Assembly: GCF_000716535.1 (NCBI RefSeq)
Contig: NZ_JNWV01000027.1
Span: 113,088 to 177,087 of the forward strand
Length of the DNA stretch: 64,000 nucleotides
Direction of reading: 5' to 3'
Source: Streptomyces flaveolus
Lineage (GTDB): Bacteria > Actinomycetota > Actinomycetes > Streptomycetales > Streptomycetaceae
Part shown: piece by piece, positions 43,585 through 52,350 of the stretch
How the letters are laid out: every line of letters begins with the position of its first letter
Numbering within the stretch: the stretch's first letter is position 1
Translations under genes and position numbers: made by a program
The notes under the pieces: generated by a model
Databases searched by the model: none
Told to the model about the DNA's origin: nothing
The model's input: the letters and a program-made list of their open reading frames with translations, nothing else

Positions 43585-44814
43585 TCAGAGGGCCACGCCC
43601 AGCAGCGCGTCCACCGCCCGCGAGACCAGGCCGGGCGCGCCCGTGTCCGTGCCGCCCTCCTGCTCCTGCCGGGCCGCCCAGCGGTCCACCGCGGTCAGGG
43701 CGGTGGGGGCGTCCAGGTCGTTCGCCAGGGCCTCGCGGATCTCCTCCACCAGCGCGTCGGCGGAGGGGCCGTCGGGGCGGGAGACGGCCGCGCGCCACCG
43801 GCCGAGGCGGGCGACGGCGTCCTGGAGGACCTGGTCGGTCCACTCCCAGTCGGCGCGGTAGTGGTGGGAGAGCAGGGCGAGGCGGATGGCGGCGGGGTCG
43901 ACGCCGTCACGGCGGAGCTCGGAGACGAAGACCAGGTTGCCCTTGGACTTCGACATCTTCTCGCCGTCCAGCGCCACCATGCCGGCGTGCACGTACGCCT
44001 TGGCCATGGGGAACTCGCCGGTGAGCACCTGGGCGTGCGAGGCGCCCATCTCGTGGTGCGGGAAGGCGAGGTCGGAGCCGCCGCCCTGGACGTCGAAGCC
44101 CATGCCGAGGTGGTCGAGGGCGATGGCCACGCACTCGATGTGCCAGCCGGGCCGGCCCCGGCCGAGGGAGCCGCCGTCCCAGCTCGGCTCGCCGGGCCGG
44201 GCCGCCATCCACAGCATCGGGTCGACCGGGTTCTTCTTGCCCGGGCGGTCCGGGTCGCCGCCGCGCTCGGCGGACAGCAGCCGCATGGCGGCGGCGTCCA
44301 GGTTCGAGACCTTGCCGAAGTTCGGGTCGGACCCGACGGAGAAGTAGATGTCACCCTCCAGCTCGTAGGCCGCGCCGAGGTCGCGCAGCCGCTCCACGAG
44401 CGGGACGATGCCGGGTATCGCCTCGACGGCGCCTATGTAGTGCCGCGGCGGGAGCATCCGCAGGGCGGTCATGTCCTCGCGGAAGAGAGCCGTCTCCTTC
44501 TCGGCGAGGGCGACCCAGTCGACGCCGTCCCGGTCCGCCCGCTCCAGCAGCGGATCGTCGACGTCGGTGACGTTCTGGACGTAGTGGACCTGCCGCTTGG
44601 TGTCGAGCCACACGCGCTGAACCAGGTCGAACGCGTTGTAGGTCGCCGCGTGACCCATGTGGGTCGCGTCGTACGGCGTGATGCCGCAGACATAGATACG
44701 GGCGACGGGACCGGGGTCGAGGGTGACCAGGCCGCCGGTCGCGGTGTCGTGGATCCTCAGGTCGCGGCCCTGACCAGGCAGGGCGGGGACCTCGGAAGCG
44801 GGCCAGGCATGCAT
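43585..44814 (-). CDS. mshC: Mycothiol ligase MshC (cysteine:GlcN-Ins ligase)
   Basis: 409-residue paralogue of cysteinyl-tRNA synthetase that activates cysteine with ATP and joins it to glucosaminyl-inositol, the third committed step of mycothiol synthesis. Class I signatures are visible: the HIGH-like THMGHA, KMSKS as EKMSKSKGN, and zinc ligands in YVCGITPYD and [15 protein letters not shown]. It lacks the tRNA-binding C-terminal domain of CysS. ATG 44814 matches the family start MHAWP; a second ATG two codons upstream is possible. It is the last gene of a minus-strand cluster with the kinase-like, DUF3090 and histidine phosphatase genes. Confidence 0.95.
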   Translation of the reverse strand: MHAWPASEVPALPGQGRDLRIHDTATGGLVTLDPGPVARIYVCGITPYDATHMGHAATYNAFDLVQRVWLDTKRQVHYVQNVTDVDDPLLERADRDGVDWVALAEKETALFREDMTALRMLPPRHYIGAVEAIPGIVPLVERLRDLGAAYELEGDIYFSVGSDPNFGKVSNLDAAAMRLLSAERGGDPDRPGKKNPVDPMLWMAARPGEPSWDGGSLGRGRPGWHIECVAIALDHLGMGFDVQGGGSDLAFPHHEMGASHAQVLTGEFPMAKAYVHAGMVALDGEKMSKSKGNLVFVSELRRDGVDPAAIRLALLSHHYRADWEWTDQVLQDAVARLGRWRAAVSRPDGPSADALVEEIREALANDLDAPTALTAVDRWAARQEQEGGTDTGAPGLVSRAVDALLGVAL

Positions 44815-44907
44815 GTACATGAGCCTAACCGGCGCCGAGCTGCGGATACGAACGGGACCGGGCCGGATGGCCGGTTCCGCGGTCTTGCACCTCGACGCCG
44901 GATGTGC

Positions 44908-45732
44908 TCACACGGGCGGCCAGGGGATGGCGGGCCACTCCCCGCTGGGCTCCGGATGCAGGCCCGAGGTGAGCAGCGCCTCGACACGCGCGCGCGTGGC
45001 GTCGATCTCCGCCGCCGTGATCAGTGCGGCCAGCCGCCGGCCCAGCTCGCCCCCCAGACCGTCCCGCAGCCCCTTGAGGACGTCGACGGCCTCCGGGGTG
45101 AGGGGTTCCCCGGCCCAGCCCCACAGCAGGGTGCGCAGCTTGTTCTCGACGTTGAAGGTGACGCCGTGGTCGATGCCGTAGAGGCGGCCCTCGGCGGTGG
45201 GCAGCAGATGGCCGCCCTTGCGGTCGGCGTTGTTGATCACCGCGTCCAGGACGGCGAGCCGGCGCAGCCGCTCGTCGTCGGCGTGCACGAGCAGCGCGGT
45301 GCGCCCCTCGCCGACCTCGGCGAACCCGATCGCCTTCCAGCCGGGCTCCGGCTCCTCGCCGTCGACCAGGGCGAGCAGCTCCGCCTCGGGGTGGACGTCG
45401 ACCCAGAGCTGGCACATGCCCTCGCCGTACGGCCCGTCGCGCAGCACGGTGGGCGGCACGAGCTCCCAGCCGGTGGCCCGGGAGACCTCGTAGGCGGCCA
45501 CTTCCCGGCCCGCGAGGGTGCCGTCGGGGAAGTCCCACAGGGGGCGCTCCCCGGCCACCGGCTTGTACACGCAGGAGGCTTCCCGGCCGTCCAGGGCGAC
45601 CGTGCAGAACAGCGCCGCGTTGGACGCCTCGCGGATCCGGCCGCGCACGGTCAGCTCACCCCGCGCGAGCAGCTCGGCGGGGTCGGGATCGGCCGTCACG
45701 CTCCGCGGCGGTATCCGTTCTGGCGCGGACAT
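44908..45732 (-). CDS. SCO1664-family protein with kinase-like (PI3/4-kinase-related) motifs
   Basis: 274-residue protein of the actinobacterial SCO1664 family. Several motifs recall phosphatidylinositol 3/4-kinases and related phosphotransferases: Lys57 in VYKPVAGE (ATP lysine), DAVINNADRKGGHLL around residues 163-177 (catalytic loop with Asp, Asn, Asp) and GIDHG at 187-190 (the DFG-equivalent). So an ATP-dependent phosphotransferase is plausible, its substrate unknown. ATG 45732 lies inside the end of the DUF3090 gene (37-bp overlap), so the two are cotranscribed and probably translationally coupled. mshC follows 93 bp downstream. The same set occurs around mshC in mycobacteria as I recall. 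Confidence 0.83.
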   Translation of the reverse strand: MSAPERIPPRSVTADPDPAELLARGELTVRGRIREASNAALFCTVALDGREASCVYKPVAGERPLWDFPDGTLAGREVAAYEVSRATGWELVPPTVLRDGPYGEGMCQLWVDVHPEAELLALVDGEEPEPGWKAIGFAEVGEGRTALLVHADDERLRRLAVLDAVINNADRKGGHLLPTAEGRLYGIDHGVTFNVENKLRTLLWGWAGEPLTPEAVDVLKGLRDGLGGELGRRLAALITAAEIDATRARVEALLTSGLHPEPSGEWPAIPWPPV

Positions 45733-46286
45733 ACATGTCCTTCCGGATCGAGCGGGAGGCTGCACAGCGGGCACGGTGGCCGCCCGGCGTTGACGATGTC
45801 GAGGGCGCGCTTGGCGAAGGCCCGGGCCTGCGCGCCGGTCAGCCGGACCCGCAGCATCGGGGGTCCGTTCTCCTCGTCCTGGAGCAACCGCTCCTCGGCC
45901 TCGGCCAGGTCCTCCTCGGTGTCGGCTTCCAGCTCCACGAGGGCCTGCGCCTCGACGATCATGCACTGTTCCTCGCCGTCCCAGGCCAGGGCCATGGTGC
46001 CGACGCGGAACTCCTCCTCGATGGGGGTCTCCAGCGGCGCGGTGTCGGCGATCTCGGAGGGGGCCACGGCGGGGACCGCGGCGCTGCCGCCACTACGGCG
46101 TACGACCTCGTCGAGCAGTTCGTCCATGCGCTCGGCGAGCGCGGCGACCTGGGTCTTCTCCAGGACCACGCTGGTCACCCGGGGGCCTGCGGTGGCCTGG
46201 AGGAAGAACGTACGGCGCCCGGGCAGTCCGACCGTGCCGGCCACGAAGCGGTCCGGCTGGTCGTAGAGGAACACCTGACGGGACAC
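45696..46286 (-). CDS. DUF3090 family protein
   Basis: 196-residue protein of unknown function confined to actinobacteria. The N-terminal half (SRQVFLYDQPDRFVAGTVG, FFLQATAGPRVTSVVLEK) looks like a beta-rich fold. The C-terminus carries CPLCSLPLDPEGHVCP, a probable zinc knuckle. No enzyme motif is evident. It overlaps the kinase-like gene by 37 bp and lies 99 bp downstream of a histidine phosphatase gene. The gene trio next to mshC is conserved, so the proteins probably work together. GTG 46286 is the start. Confidence 0.88.
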   Translation of the reverse strand: MSRQVFLYDQPDRFVAGTVGLPGRRTFFLQATAGPRVTSVVLEKTQVAALAERMDELLDEVVRRSGGSAAVPAVAPSEIADTAPLETPIEEEFRVGTMALAWDGEEQCMIVEAQALVELEADTEEDLAEAEERLLQDEENGPPMLRVRLTGAQARAFAKRALDIVNAGRPPCPLCSLPLDPEGHVCPRQNGYRRGA

Positions 46287-46385
46287 GTCCTGTCTCCATT
46301 GATGTCGTGGTTTCGAGCGTTTCAGCGGTGCGGGCCATGCGGATACGCGATGGGGTGAGTCGCTTCACCCTACTGCGGCCGACGA

Positions 46386-47072
46386 TCACGGTGCGCCCGC
46401 ACCACCCCCGACCGGTGCGTCGCCCTCACCGGGTTCCTCGCGCGGGGCGAGCGAGGCGAAGTCCCCGGTGTCGCCGAGGCGGACCAGGAAGGGCCGCAGA
46501 CGGGTGTAGCGGATGGCGGTGACGGAACAGGGCTCCACGGAGATCCGCTGGAAGAGGTCGAGGTGAAGACCGAGGGCGTCGGCGACGAGCGACTTGATGA
46601 TGTCGCCGTGGGAGCACATCAGGTAGACGGCGTCGGCGCCGTGCTCGCGCTCCACGCGCGCGTTCCACTCGCGTACGGCCTCGGCGGCGCGGGTCTGCAT
46701 GGCCCGCATGGACTCCCCGCCGGGGAAGGCGGCGGCGGACGGGTGGGCCTGGACGACCTCCATCAGCGGCTCGTCCTTCAGCTCGGCGAGCTTGCGGCCG
46801 GACCAGTCGCCGTAGTCGCACTCCCCGATCCGCTCCTCGGTGTGGACGGGCAGGCCGGGGCGGGCCTCCAGCAGGGGCTGTACGGTCTCCTGGCAGCGCT
46901 GGAGCGGGCTGGTGACGACCTCGGTGAGCGGCAGGCCGGCGAGCCGTGCGGGCAGCGCGGCGGCCTGCGCGGCGCCGCGCTCGTCCAGGGCGACGCCGGG
47001 CGTCCGCCCGGCGAGCACACCCGAGGTGTTGGCGGTGGAACGTCCGTGCCTGACGAGGATCAGCGTGGGCAT
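46386..47072 (-). CDS. Histidine phosphatase (phosphoglycerate mutase-like)
   Basis: 228-residue member of the histidine phosphatase superfamily. The phosphohistidine motif LVRHGRSTAN (His9), the second arginine region TSPLQRCQET, the acid Glu in RIGECDYGDWSGR, and the distal His in MCSHGDIIKS are all present, so it should be catalytically active. The family next to DUF3090 is sometimes called MSMEG_4193. The last ~25 residues are Gly/Pro-rich. The substrate is unknown. It heads the minus-strand set and is divergent from corA with only 53 bp between starts. Confidence 0.9.
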   Translation of the reverse strand: MPTLILVRHGRSTANTSGVLAGRTPGVALDERGAAQAAALPARLAGLPLTEVVTSPLQRCQETVQPLLEARPGLPVHTEERIGECDYGDWSGRKLAELKDEPLMEVVQAHPSAAAFPGGESMRAMQTRAAEAVREWNARVEREHGADAVYLMCSHGDIIKSLVADALGLHLDLFQRISVEPCSVTAIRYTRLRPFLVRLGDTGDFASLAPREEPGEGDAPVGGGAGAP

Positions 47073-47125
47073 GCGGACCAGGGTAGGCGCACGCAGGTGT
47101 GCACCGGCGGCTGGGCGAAGGGAGA

Positions 47126-48130
47126 ATGCGCGGCGTGATCGTGGACTGCGCCATCTATCGGCACGGGCACCGCACCGAGGGGCCGGAGGACCTGTCCGAC
47201 GCGCTCGCCGAGGCGCGGGCGGCCGGCGGCTTCGTGTGGATCGGGCTGCACGAACCGTCCGAGCGGGAGTTCGACCTGGTCACCGAGGAGTTCGGACTGC
47301 ATCCGCTGGCCGTGGAGGACGCCCTCAAGGCGCATCAGCGGCCCAAGCTGGAGGTGTACGACGACTCGCTGTTCATGGTGCTGAAGCCGGTCGTGTACGA
47401 ACCGGAGAGCGACGCGGTGTCCGCGGGCGAGGTGATGGTCTTCGTCGGCGACTGTTTCGTGGTGACCGTCCGGCACGGCGAGTGCTCGCCGCTGGCGGCG
47501 GTGCGGCACCGGCTGGAGGAGGAGCCGGAGATGCTCGAGAAGGGGCCCACCGCCGTGCTCTACGCCATCGCGGACGCCACCGTCGACCACTATCTGGAGG
47601 TGGCGACGGAGCTGCAGACCGACCTGGACGAGCTGGAGGCGGAGGTGTTCCAGCCGGAGACCGGCGGTTCCCGCAACACCGCGTCCCGGATCTACACCTT
47701 CAAGCGGCAGGTCCTGGAGTTCCGCCGGGCCACCGGGCCGCTGGCGCTGCCGCTGAACCGGCTGGCCGGAAACGGCCCGATGGGCGGCACGGTGCCGTTC
47801 GTGCACGACACGTCGCGGCCCTTCTTCCGGGACGTGGGCGACCACCTCATGCGGGTGAACGAGTCCGTGGAGGCACTGGACCGGCTGGTGTCGGACATCC
47901 TCTCCGCCCATCTGGCGCAGATGAGCGTGCGGCAGAACGACGACATGCGGAAGATCTCCGCGTGGGCGGCGATGGCCGCGGTCCCCACGATGATCGCGGG
48001 CATCTACGGCATGAACTTCGAGCACATGCCCGAGCTGCACTGGCTGTGGGCGTATCCGGCGGTGATCGTGGTGATGGCCGTACTGGAGGTGCTGCTGTAC
48101 CGGCAGTTCAAGCGGCGGGGCTGGCTGTGA
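47126..48130 (+). CDS. corA: CorA-type magnesium/cobalt transporter
   Basis: About 334 residues, pentameric divalent-cation channel of the inner membrane. It has an N-terminal cytoplasmic funnel (residues 1-~270) with a long stalk helix, and two C-terminal membrane helices. The selectivity motif Gly-Met-Asn is in GIYGMNFEHMPE, at the end of the first helix, followed by the basic cytoplasmic end RQFKRRGWL. Start choice is uncertain: ATG 47126 lies directly at GGGAG, GTG 47135 fits that ribosome site better. GTG 47099 would add nine residues. It converges on the ferritin-like gene with 7 bp between. Confidence 0.93.
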   Translation: MRGVIVDCAIYRHGHRTEGPEDLSDALAEARAAGGFVWIGLHEPSEREFDLVTEEFGLHPLAVEDALKAHQRPKLEVYDDSLFMVLKPVVYEPESDAVSAGEVMVFVGDCFVVTVRHGECSPLAAVRHRLEEEPEMLEKGPTAVLYAIADATVDHYLEVATELQTDLDELEAEVFQPETGGSRNTASRIYTFKRQVLEFRRATGPLALPLNRLAGNGPMGGTVPFVHDTSRPFFRDVGDHLMRVNESVEALDRLVSDILSAHLAQMSVRQNDDMRKISAWAAMAAVPTMIAGIYGMNFEHMPELHWLWAYPAVIVVMAVLEVLLYRQFKRRGWL

Positions 48131-48137
48131 GCACCGC

Positions 48138-48926
48138 TCAGGCGAACTCGGGGGCGGGTGCCGCCGGTCCGCCGAGGGCGTCGCGGCGCTCGGGCATGGT
48201 GAGGGTGACCATGCGGTGCCAGCCGGCGAGGCGTTCGTAGGCGTACACGGCGTGGATGCCGGCCGCGAGCAGCGCGGACCTGGCCTTCGGCCAGCCGAGG
48301 ATGCGGCCCATGTGGGACATGACGGCGAGGCTGACGTCCCGGTGGACGCGGATCTCGGTGAGCGCGCACGCGCGCAGGGTGCGCTGGATCAGCCGGCCGT
48401 GTCCGGCGGCGGCGAGGCGCAGCAGTTCCTCGTGGGTGTAGGCGAGGTGGTTGTCCTCGTCGTCGGAGATCATGCGGACGGCCCTGCCGATCTCCGGGTG
48501 GTCGGCGAAGTACGTCCGGAGCAGCCCCAGCTGCTCGGCGGCGCGCTGTTCGGTGACCCGGCTGTGCGCGAGGTAGACGATGACGTCCCGCACGGTGAGC
48601 GGCTCGTCCCGGCGGAGCTTGTCGTGGGCGAGGCCGATGCCGCGCCGCTCCAGGAGCATCGTGTAGTCGGTCTCGGGCGGGACAGGGGCGGGGGTGAGGC
48701 CGCGTTTCTTCAGCAGGGCGGTGAAAATGCGCCCGTGCTTGTCCTCGTCGGCGCCGTGCCGGGCGATCTTCGGGGCCAGCGCGCGTTCGCTCTCCGGCAC
48801 CAGCGCGGCGATCCGGCCGTTCTCCCAGCCGCCCTGGGCCTCTCCGCTGGCGGCGATGGAGCAGAAGAGCTGGAAGGACTCGTCGTTGTCGAGGATCTCC
48901 TGGAACAGACTCTTGGCCGACAGCAT
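48138..48926 (-). CDS. Ferritin-like di-iron domain protein
   Basis: 262-residue protein, mainly helical. Two ExxH-like pairs, DEDKHGRIF (about residues 61-69) and DDEDNHLAYTHEELL (about 155-169), are arranged as in ferritin-like di-iron proteins. The middle holds YLAHSRVTEQRAAEQLG. The protein may bind iron and perform an oxidase or oxygenase role, or store iron. Start ATG 48926, with GAGGTG about 6 nt upstream. Its upstream region is the G-rich tandem array, so its promoter must lie between ~48930 and 49030 or beyond the array. Confidence 0.85.
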   Translation of the reverse strand: MLSAKSLFQEILDNDESFQLFCSIAASGEAQGGWENGRIAALVPESERALAPKIARHGADEDKHGRIFTALLKKRGLTPAPVPPETDYTMLLERRGIGLAHDKLRRDEPLTVRDVIVYLAHSRVTEQRAAEQLGLLRTYFADHPEIGRAVRMISDDEDNHLAYTHEELLRLAAAGHGRLIQRTLRACALTEIRVHRDVSLAVMSHMGRILGWPKARSALLAAGIHAVYAYERLAGWHRMVTLTMPERRDALGGPAAPAPEFA

Positions 48927-50017
48927 GACAGGCACCTCTCCGCAGCTCCGCGGCTCCGCGAGAACGGATCCCGCAAAGAACGAGTCAAGTGCGCAGGGCA
49001 GGGGGCCGCAACAGGGATGCGGACGGACTGACCCGAACGAAGGACGGGAGGCGACGGGCGGGGCGGTGGGGGTGCGAACGCGAGACGGGCGGGGGTTCGG
49101 CTGGGGGGACGGCGAGACGGGCGGGGCCCGGGGGTGGACGGCTCGATGGGCAGGGCCCGGCCGGGGGGTAACGGCGCGACAGGAAGGGCGCCGGGGCGTG
49201 TGCGGCGAGCCGCCGGGACGCGGAGGGCGGGGCCCGCTGTGGACGGCGCGACGGGCGGGGCGGTGGGGTGTGAACGCGAGACGGGCGGGGCCCGGAGGGT
49301 GGACGGCGCGACGCGGGGGGCCCGGCCGGGGGGCAACGGCACGACGGGAAGGGCGCCGGGCGTGTACGGCGAGCCGCCGGGGCGCGGAGGGCGGGGCCCG
49401 CAGTGGACGGCGCGACGGGCGGGGCCCGGCCGGGGGTCGGCGAAACGGGCAGGGCCGGCGGGGGTGGACGACGAAACGGGCGGGGCGCCTTGGCTTGTAC
49501 GGCGAGCCGCCGAGACGCGGAGGGCGCGTAGCCGAGCAGCGCTGGCGGCGTGAGAGCGAGGCCCGGAGGGTGGACGGCGGGACGGGCGGGGCCCGGGGGG
49601 CAACGGCACGACGGGCAGGCGCAAGGGCGTGTGCGGCGAGCCGCCGGGACGCCGAGGTGCGTAGCCGAGCGGCGCCGAAGGCGTGAGGGCAAGGCCCGCA
49701 AGACGGACGGCGTGACGGGCGGGGCCGGCGGGGGGAACGACACGACGGGCAGGCGCAAGGGCGTGTGCGGCGAGCCGCCGGGACGCCGAGGCGCGTGGCC
49801 GAGCGGCGCCGGAGGCGTGAGGGCAAGGCCCGCAAGGTGGGCGGCGCGGGGCGTCCGGGCCTGTACGGCAAGCCGCCGGGGCGCCGAGGGGCGCCGGTGG
49901 TGTGAAGGGCCGGGCGGCGGGGGCCGCCGGAGTCTTGGCAGGGTGCGTGCCGTTGGGGTCGTGAAAGAAGGGGGCGTGGTCGTAACCGCACGGTGTCCAG
50001 CGCGTTGTTCTCGGTGA
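48927..50017. repeat. G-rich minisatellite-like array, ~134-bp higher-order period
   Basis: A 1.1-kb stretch with no recognisable gene. From about 49030 to 49930 the plus strand is a patchwork of GACGGGCGGGG-type units (at least nine near-exact copies) plus a recurring landmark GTGTRCGGCGAGCCGCCG. The landmark starts near 49198, 49362, 49495, 49629, 49763 and 49861. Three successive intervals are 133-134 bp, so a higher-order unit of that size was duplicated. It is very G-rich on the plus strand with many G3-G6 runs. Several reading frames stay open through the array, but the peptides are low-complexity Arg/Pro/Ala and shift between frames. I treat it as non-coding. Confidence 0.8.
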
Positions 50018-50058
50018 CGGCCGTGGCGGGGAAGACCCCCGAGCCCCCACCACGGCCG
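50018..50058 (-). terminator. Terminator of the luciferase-like oxidoreductase gene
   Basis: 14-nt arms (50018-50031, 50045-50058) with one mismatch and a 13-nt loop, about 10 bp past the stop. Confidence 0.7.
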
Positions 50059-50068
50059 CTGACATCCC

Positions 50069-51124
50069 TTACGCGAGCCCCGCGCGCTCCAGGGCCTCGC
50101 TGCCGGCCCGCAGGGAGGCGATCCGCTCCTCCAGCGTGAAGCCGGCCGGAACCAGGTTGAGGGTGGTGACCCCGGCGGCCGCGTAGGCCTTCATCCGGTC
50201 GGCGATCCGGTCGACGGAGCCCAGCAGGGTGGTCCGGTCGATGAGGTCCTGCGGGATCGCGGCGGCGGCTCCCTGCTTGTCCCCGGACAGGTACTTCCGC
50301 TGGATCTCGGCGGCCTCCTTCTCGTACCCCATGCGCTGGGCGAGCTGGTTGTAGAAGTTCTGCTTGGCGCTGCCCATCCCGCCGACGTACAGCGCGGTGT
50401 ACGGGCGGAAGGTGTCGGCGAGCCGGGCCACGTCCTTGTCGTCGCCGAGCGCGATCGGCAGGGTCGGGCACACGTCGAAACCGTCGAGCGTCAGCCCCGC
50501 CTTCTCCCGGCCCGCCCGCAGGTACTTGACCGTGGTCTCCTCCAGGTGCTCGGCGGAGGGGAAGATCAGCAGCGCGCCGTCGGCGATCTCACCGGTCTGC
50601 TCCAGGTTCTTCGGGCCGATCGCGGCGATGTAGAGCGGGATGTGCTCGCGCTGCGGGTGCACGGTCAGCTTGATCGGCTTGCCCGGGCCGCCCGGCAGCG
50701 GCAGCGTCCAGTGCTCACCCTCGTACGTCAGCCGCTCCCGGGTCATCGCCCTGCGGACGATCTCCACGTACTCGCGGGTGCGGGCGAGCGGCTTGTCGAA
50801 CTTGACGCCGTACCAGCCCTCGGAGACCTGCGGGCCCGAGACGCCGAGGCCGAGCCGGAACCGGCCGCCGGAGAGCGAGTCGAGCGTGGCCGCGGTCATC
50901 GCTGTCATCGCGGGCTGCCGGGCCGGGATCTGGAAGATGGCCGAGCCGACGTCGATGCGCTCGGTCTGCGCGGCGACCCAGCTGAGCACGGTGGCGGCGT
51001 CGGAGCCGTAGGCCTCGGCGGCCCAGCACACCGCGTAGCCCAGCCGGTCGGCCTCCTGCGCCACGGCCAGGTTGTCGCCGTCCATTCCGGCACCCCAGTA
51101 GCCGAGGTTGATCCCGAGCTGCAT
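50069..51124 (-). CDS. LLM-class (luciferase-like) F420-dependent oxidoreductase
   Basis: 351-residue TIM-barrel flavin/F420 enzyme of the luciferase-like monooxygenase superfamily. The N-terminus MQLGINLGYWG, the segment GSAIFQIPARQPAMTAMTAATLD and LGLGVSGPQVSEGWYG are the features of the F420-dependent subgroup related to methylene-H4MPT reductase. The substrate is unknown; such enzymes reduce or oxidise alcohols, quinones or antibiotics. ATG 51124 follows AAGGGG by ~9 nt. It is alone on its strand, divergent from the aldo-keto reductase, and ends at a hairpin before the G-rich array. Confidence 0.92.
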   Translation of the reverse strand: MQLGINLGYWGAGMDGDNLAVAQEADRLGYAVCWAAEAYGSDAATVLSWVAAQTERIDVGSAIFQIPARQPAMTAMTAATLDSLSGGRFRLGLGVSGPQVSEGWYGVKFDKPLARTREYVEIVRRAMTRERLTYEGEHWTLPLPGGPGKPIKLTVHPQREHIPLYIAAIGPKNLEQTGEIADGALLIFPSAEHLEETTVKYLRAGREKAGLTLDGFDVCPTLPIALGDDKDVARLADTFRPYTALYVGGMGSAKQNFYNQLAQRMGYEKEAAEIQRKYLSGDKQGAAAAIPQDLIDRTTLLGSVDRIADRMKAYAAAGVTTLNLVPAGFTLEERIASLRAGSEALERAGLA

Positions 51125-51353
51125 GGCCGAATCCCCTTACCCATGAGTAACGTCCCTGTGCGGCAGACCTTAGCGCGGGGTCGGGCGCCGGGGGCAGGGT
51201 GCCCGGCTCCGGCGGTTCGCCGGCGATTCGTGGGTGGATCTTCGGCGGTTCTCCGATCGCGGGCCGTTGGAGCCGGTCGCGGCAGGTCCCGGGCCCCTCG
51301 GGGCACTCCGAACGGGTTGTCCACAGGCCACCCACCGCACCGGTTCTGGCCAG

Positions 51354-51359
51354 TAATCT
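51354..51359 (+). promoter_or_regulatory. -10 element for a leaderless aldo-keto reductase mRNA
   Basis: TAATCT ends 7 nt before ATG 51367, and no ribosome site is present. This is the spacing seen in leaderless Streptomyces genes. I find no good -35. Confidence 0.45.
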
Positions 51360-51366
51360 CGCCGTC

Positions 51367-52350
51367 ATGGAGCAGAGGCATCTCGGCCGGACCGGCCTGC
51401 GCGTGTCCCGGATCGGACTCGGCACCCTCACCTGGGGCCGGGACACCGACGAGCACGACGCCGCGGACATGCTGAAGGCGTTCTGGGAGGCCGGCGGCAC
51501 CCTGGTCGACACCGCGGACGTGTACGGCGACGGGGAGGCGGAGTACCTGCTGGGGCAGCTCATGGACGGCCTGGTGCCCCGCCGTGACCTGGTCGTCTCC
51601 ACCAAGGCGGGCAGCGTCCCCGACCCCGACCGCCGCTTCGACGGCTCCCGCGGCCATCTGCTCGCCGCGCTCGACGCCTCCCTGGCCCGCCTGGGCACCG
51701 ACTACGTGGACCTGTGGCACATCCACGCCTACGACCCCGACACCCCGTTGGAGGAGACGCTCCACGCCCTCGACCTCGCGGTCGGCAGCGGCCGGGCCCG
51801 GTACGCGGGGGTGTCCAACTTCTGCGGCTGGCAGTTGGCCAAGGCGGCCACCTGGCAGCTCGCCGCGCCGGGCGTCCGCACCCGGCTGGCCAGCACGCAG
51901 ATGGAGTACTCGCTGCTCCAGCGGGGCGTGGAGCGCGAGGTGCTGCCCGCGGCGCTCGACCTCGGGGTGGGCCTGCTGCCCTCCTCGCCGCTCGGCCGGG
52001 GCGTGCTGACCGGCAAGTACCGGCACACCACTCCCGCGGACTCGCGCGGTGCCTCCGAGCACCTGGCGCCGTTCGTGGAGCCGTATCTCGACGACACGGC
52101 GACCCGCATCGTGGACGCGGTGACGACGGCCGCCGACGGGCTCGCGGTCACCCCGCTCCAGGTGGCCCTCGCCTGGATCCGGGACCGGCCCGGGGTGGCC
52201 GCGCCGATCGTCGGCGCGCGCAACGCACAGCAGCTCACGGCGGCGTTGTCAGTGGAGGCCCTTAGTCTTCCTGACGAGATCTGCCGGGCGCTGGACGATG
52301 TGTCGGCGCCCGTGCACCGCTATCCCGATCACGACTGGAGCACGCTGTGA
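51367..52350 (+). CDS. Aldo-keto reductase
   Basis: 327-residue NADPH-dependent (beta/alpha)8 reductase, probably cytoplasmic. The catalytic tetrad is visible: Asp and Tyr in VDTADVYGDGEAE, Lys in VVSTKAG, His in LWHIHAYD. The GVSNF motif follows, and the C-terminal cofactor-binding part contains PIVGARNAQQL. It resembles the YajO/Tas/voltage-channel beta-subunit type. Its natural substrate is unknown. Near the 3' end codon use changes abruptly (TTG, TCA, CTT, AGT, CTT, CCT), exactly over a PafBC-type promoter for the next gene. Its stop overlaps the start of that gene by 4 bp. Confidence 0.93.
   Translation: MEQRHLGRTGLRVSRIGLGTLTWGRDTDEHDAADMLKAFWEAGGTLVDTADVYGDGEAEYLLGQLMDGLVPRRDLVVSTKAGSVPDPDRRFDGSRGHLLAALDASLARLGTDYVDLWHIHAYDPDTPLEETLHALDLAVGSGRARYAGVSNFCGWQLAKAATWQLAAPGVRTRLASTQMEYSLLQRGVEREVLPAALDLGVGLLPSSPLGRGVLTGKYRHTTPADSRGASEHLAPFVEPYLDDTATRIVDAVTTAADGLAVTPLQVALAWIRDRPGVAAPIVGARNAQQLTAALSVEALSLPDEICRALDDVSAPVHRYPDHDWSTL
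52246..52268 (+). promoter_or_regulatory. PafBC/RecA-NDp-type promoter inside the aldo-keto reductase gene
   Basis: TTGTCAGTG-N8-TAGTCT matches the motif completely. It lies 79 bp before the start of the RecD-like gene and within reductase codons that are atypically A/T-ending, which suggests selection for the promoter. Confidence 0.78.

Noticed and set aside
49030..49930. CRISPR array
   Set aside because: Units vary in length and sequence, no constant repeat-spacer pattern exists, and no cas genes are near.
48138..50471. Single open frame joining the ferritin-like gene to the repeat array and beyond
   Set aside because: The array peptide is low-complexity and several frames are open at once. 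The ferritin-like protein has its own start with a ribosome site at 48926.
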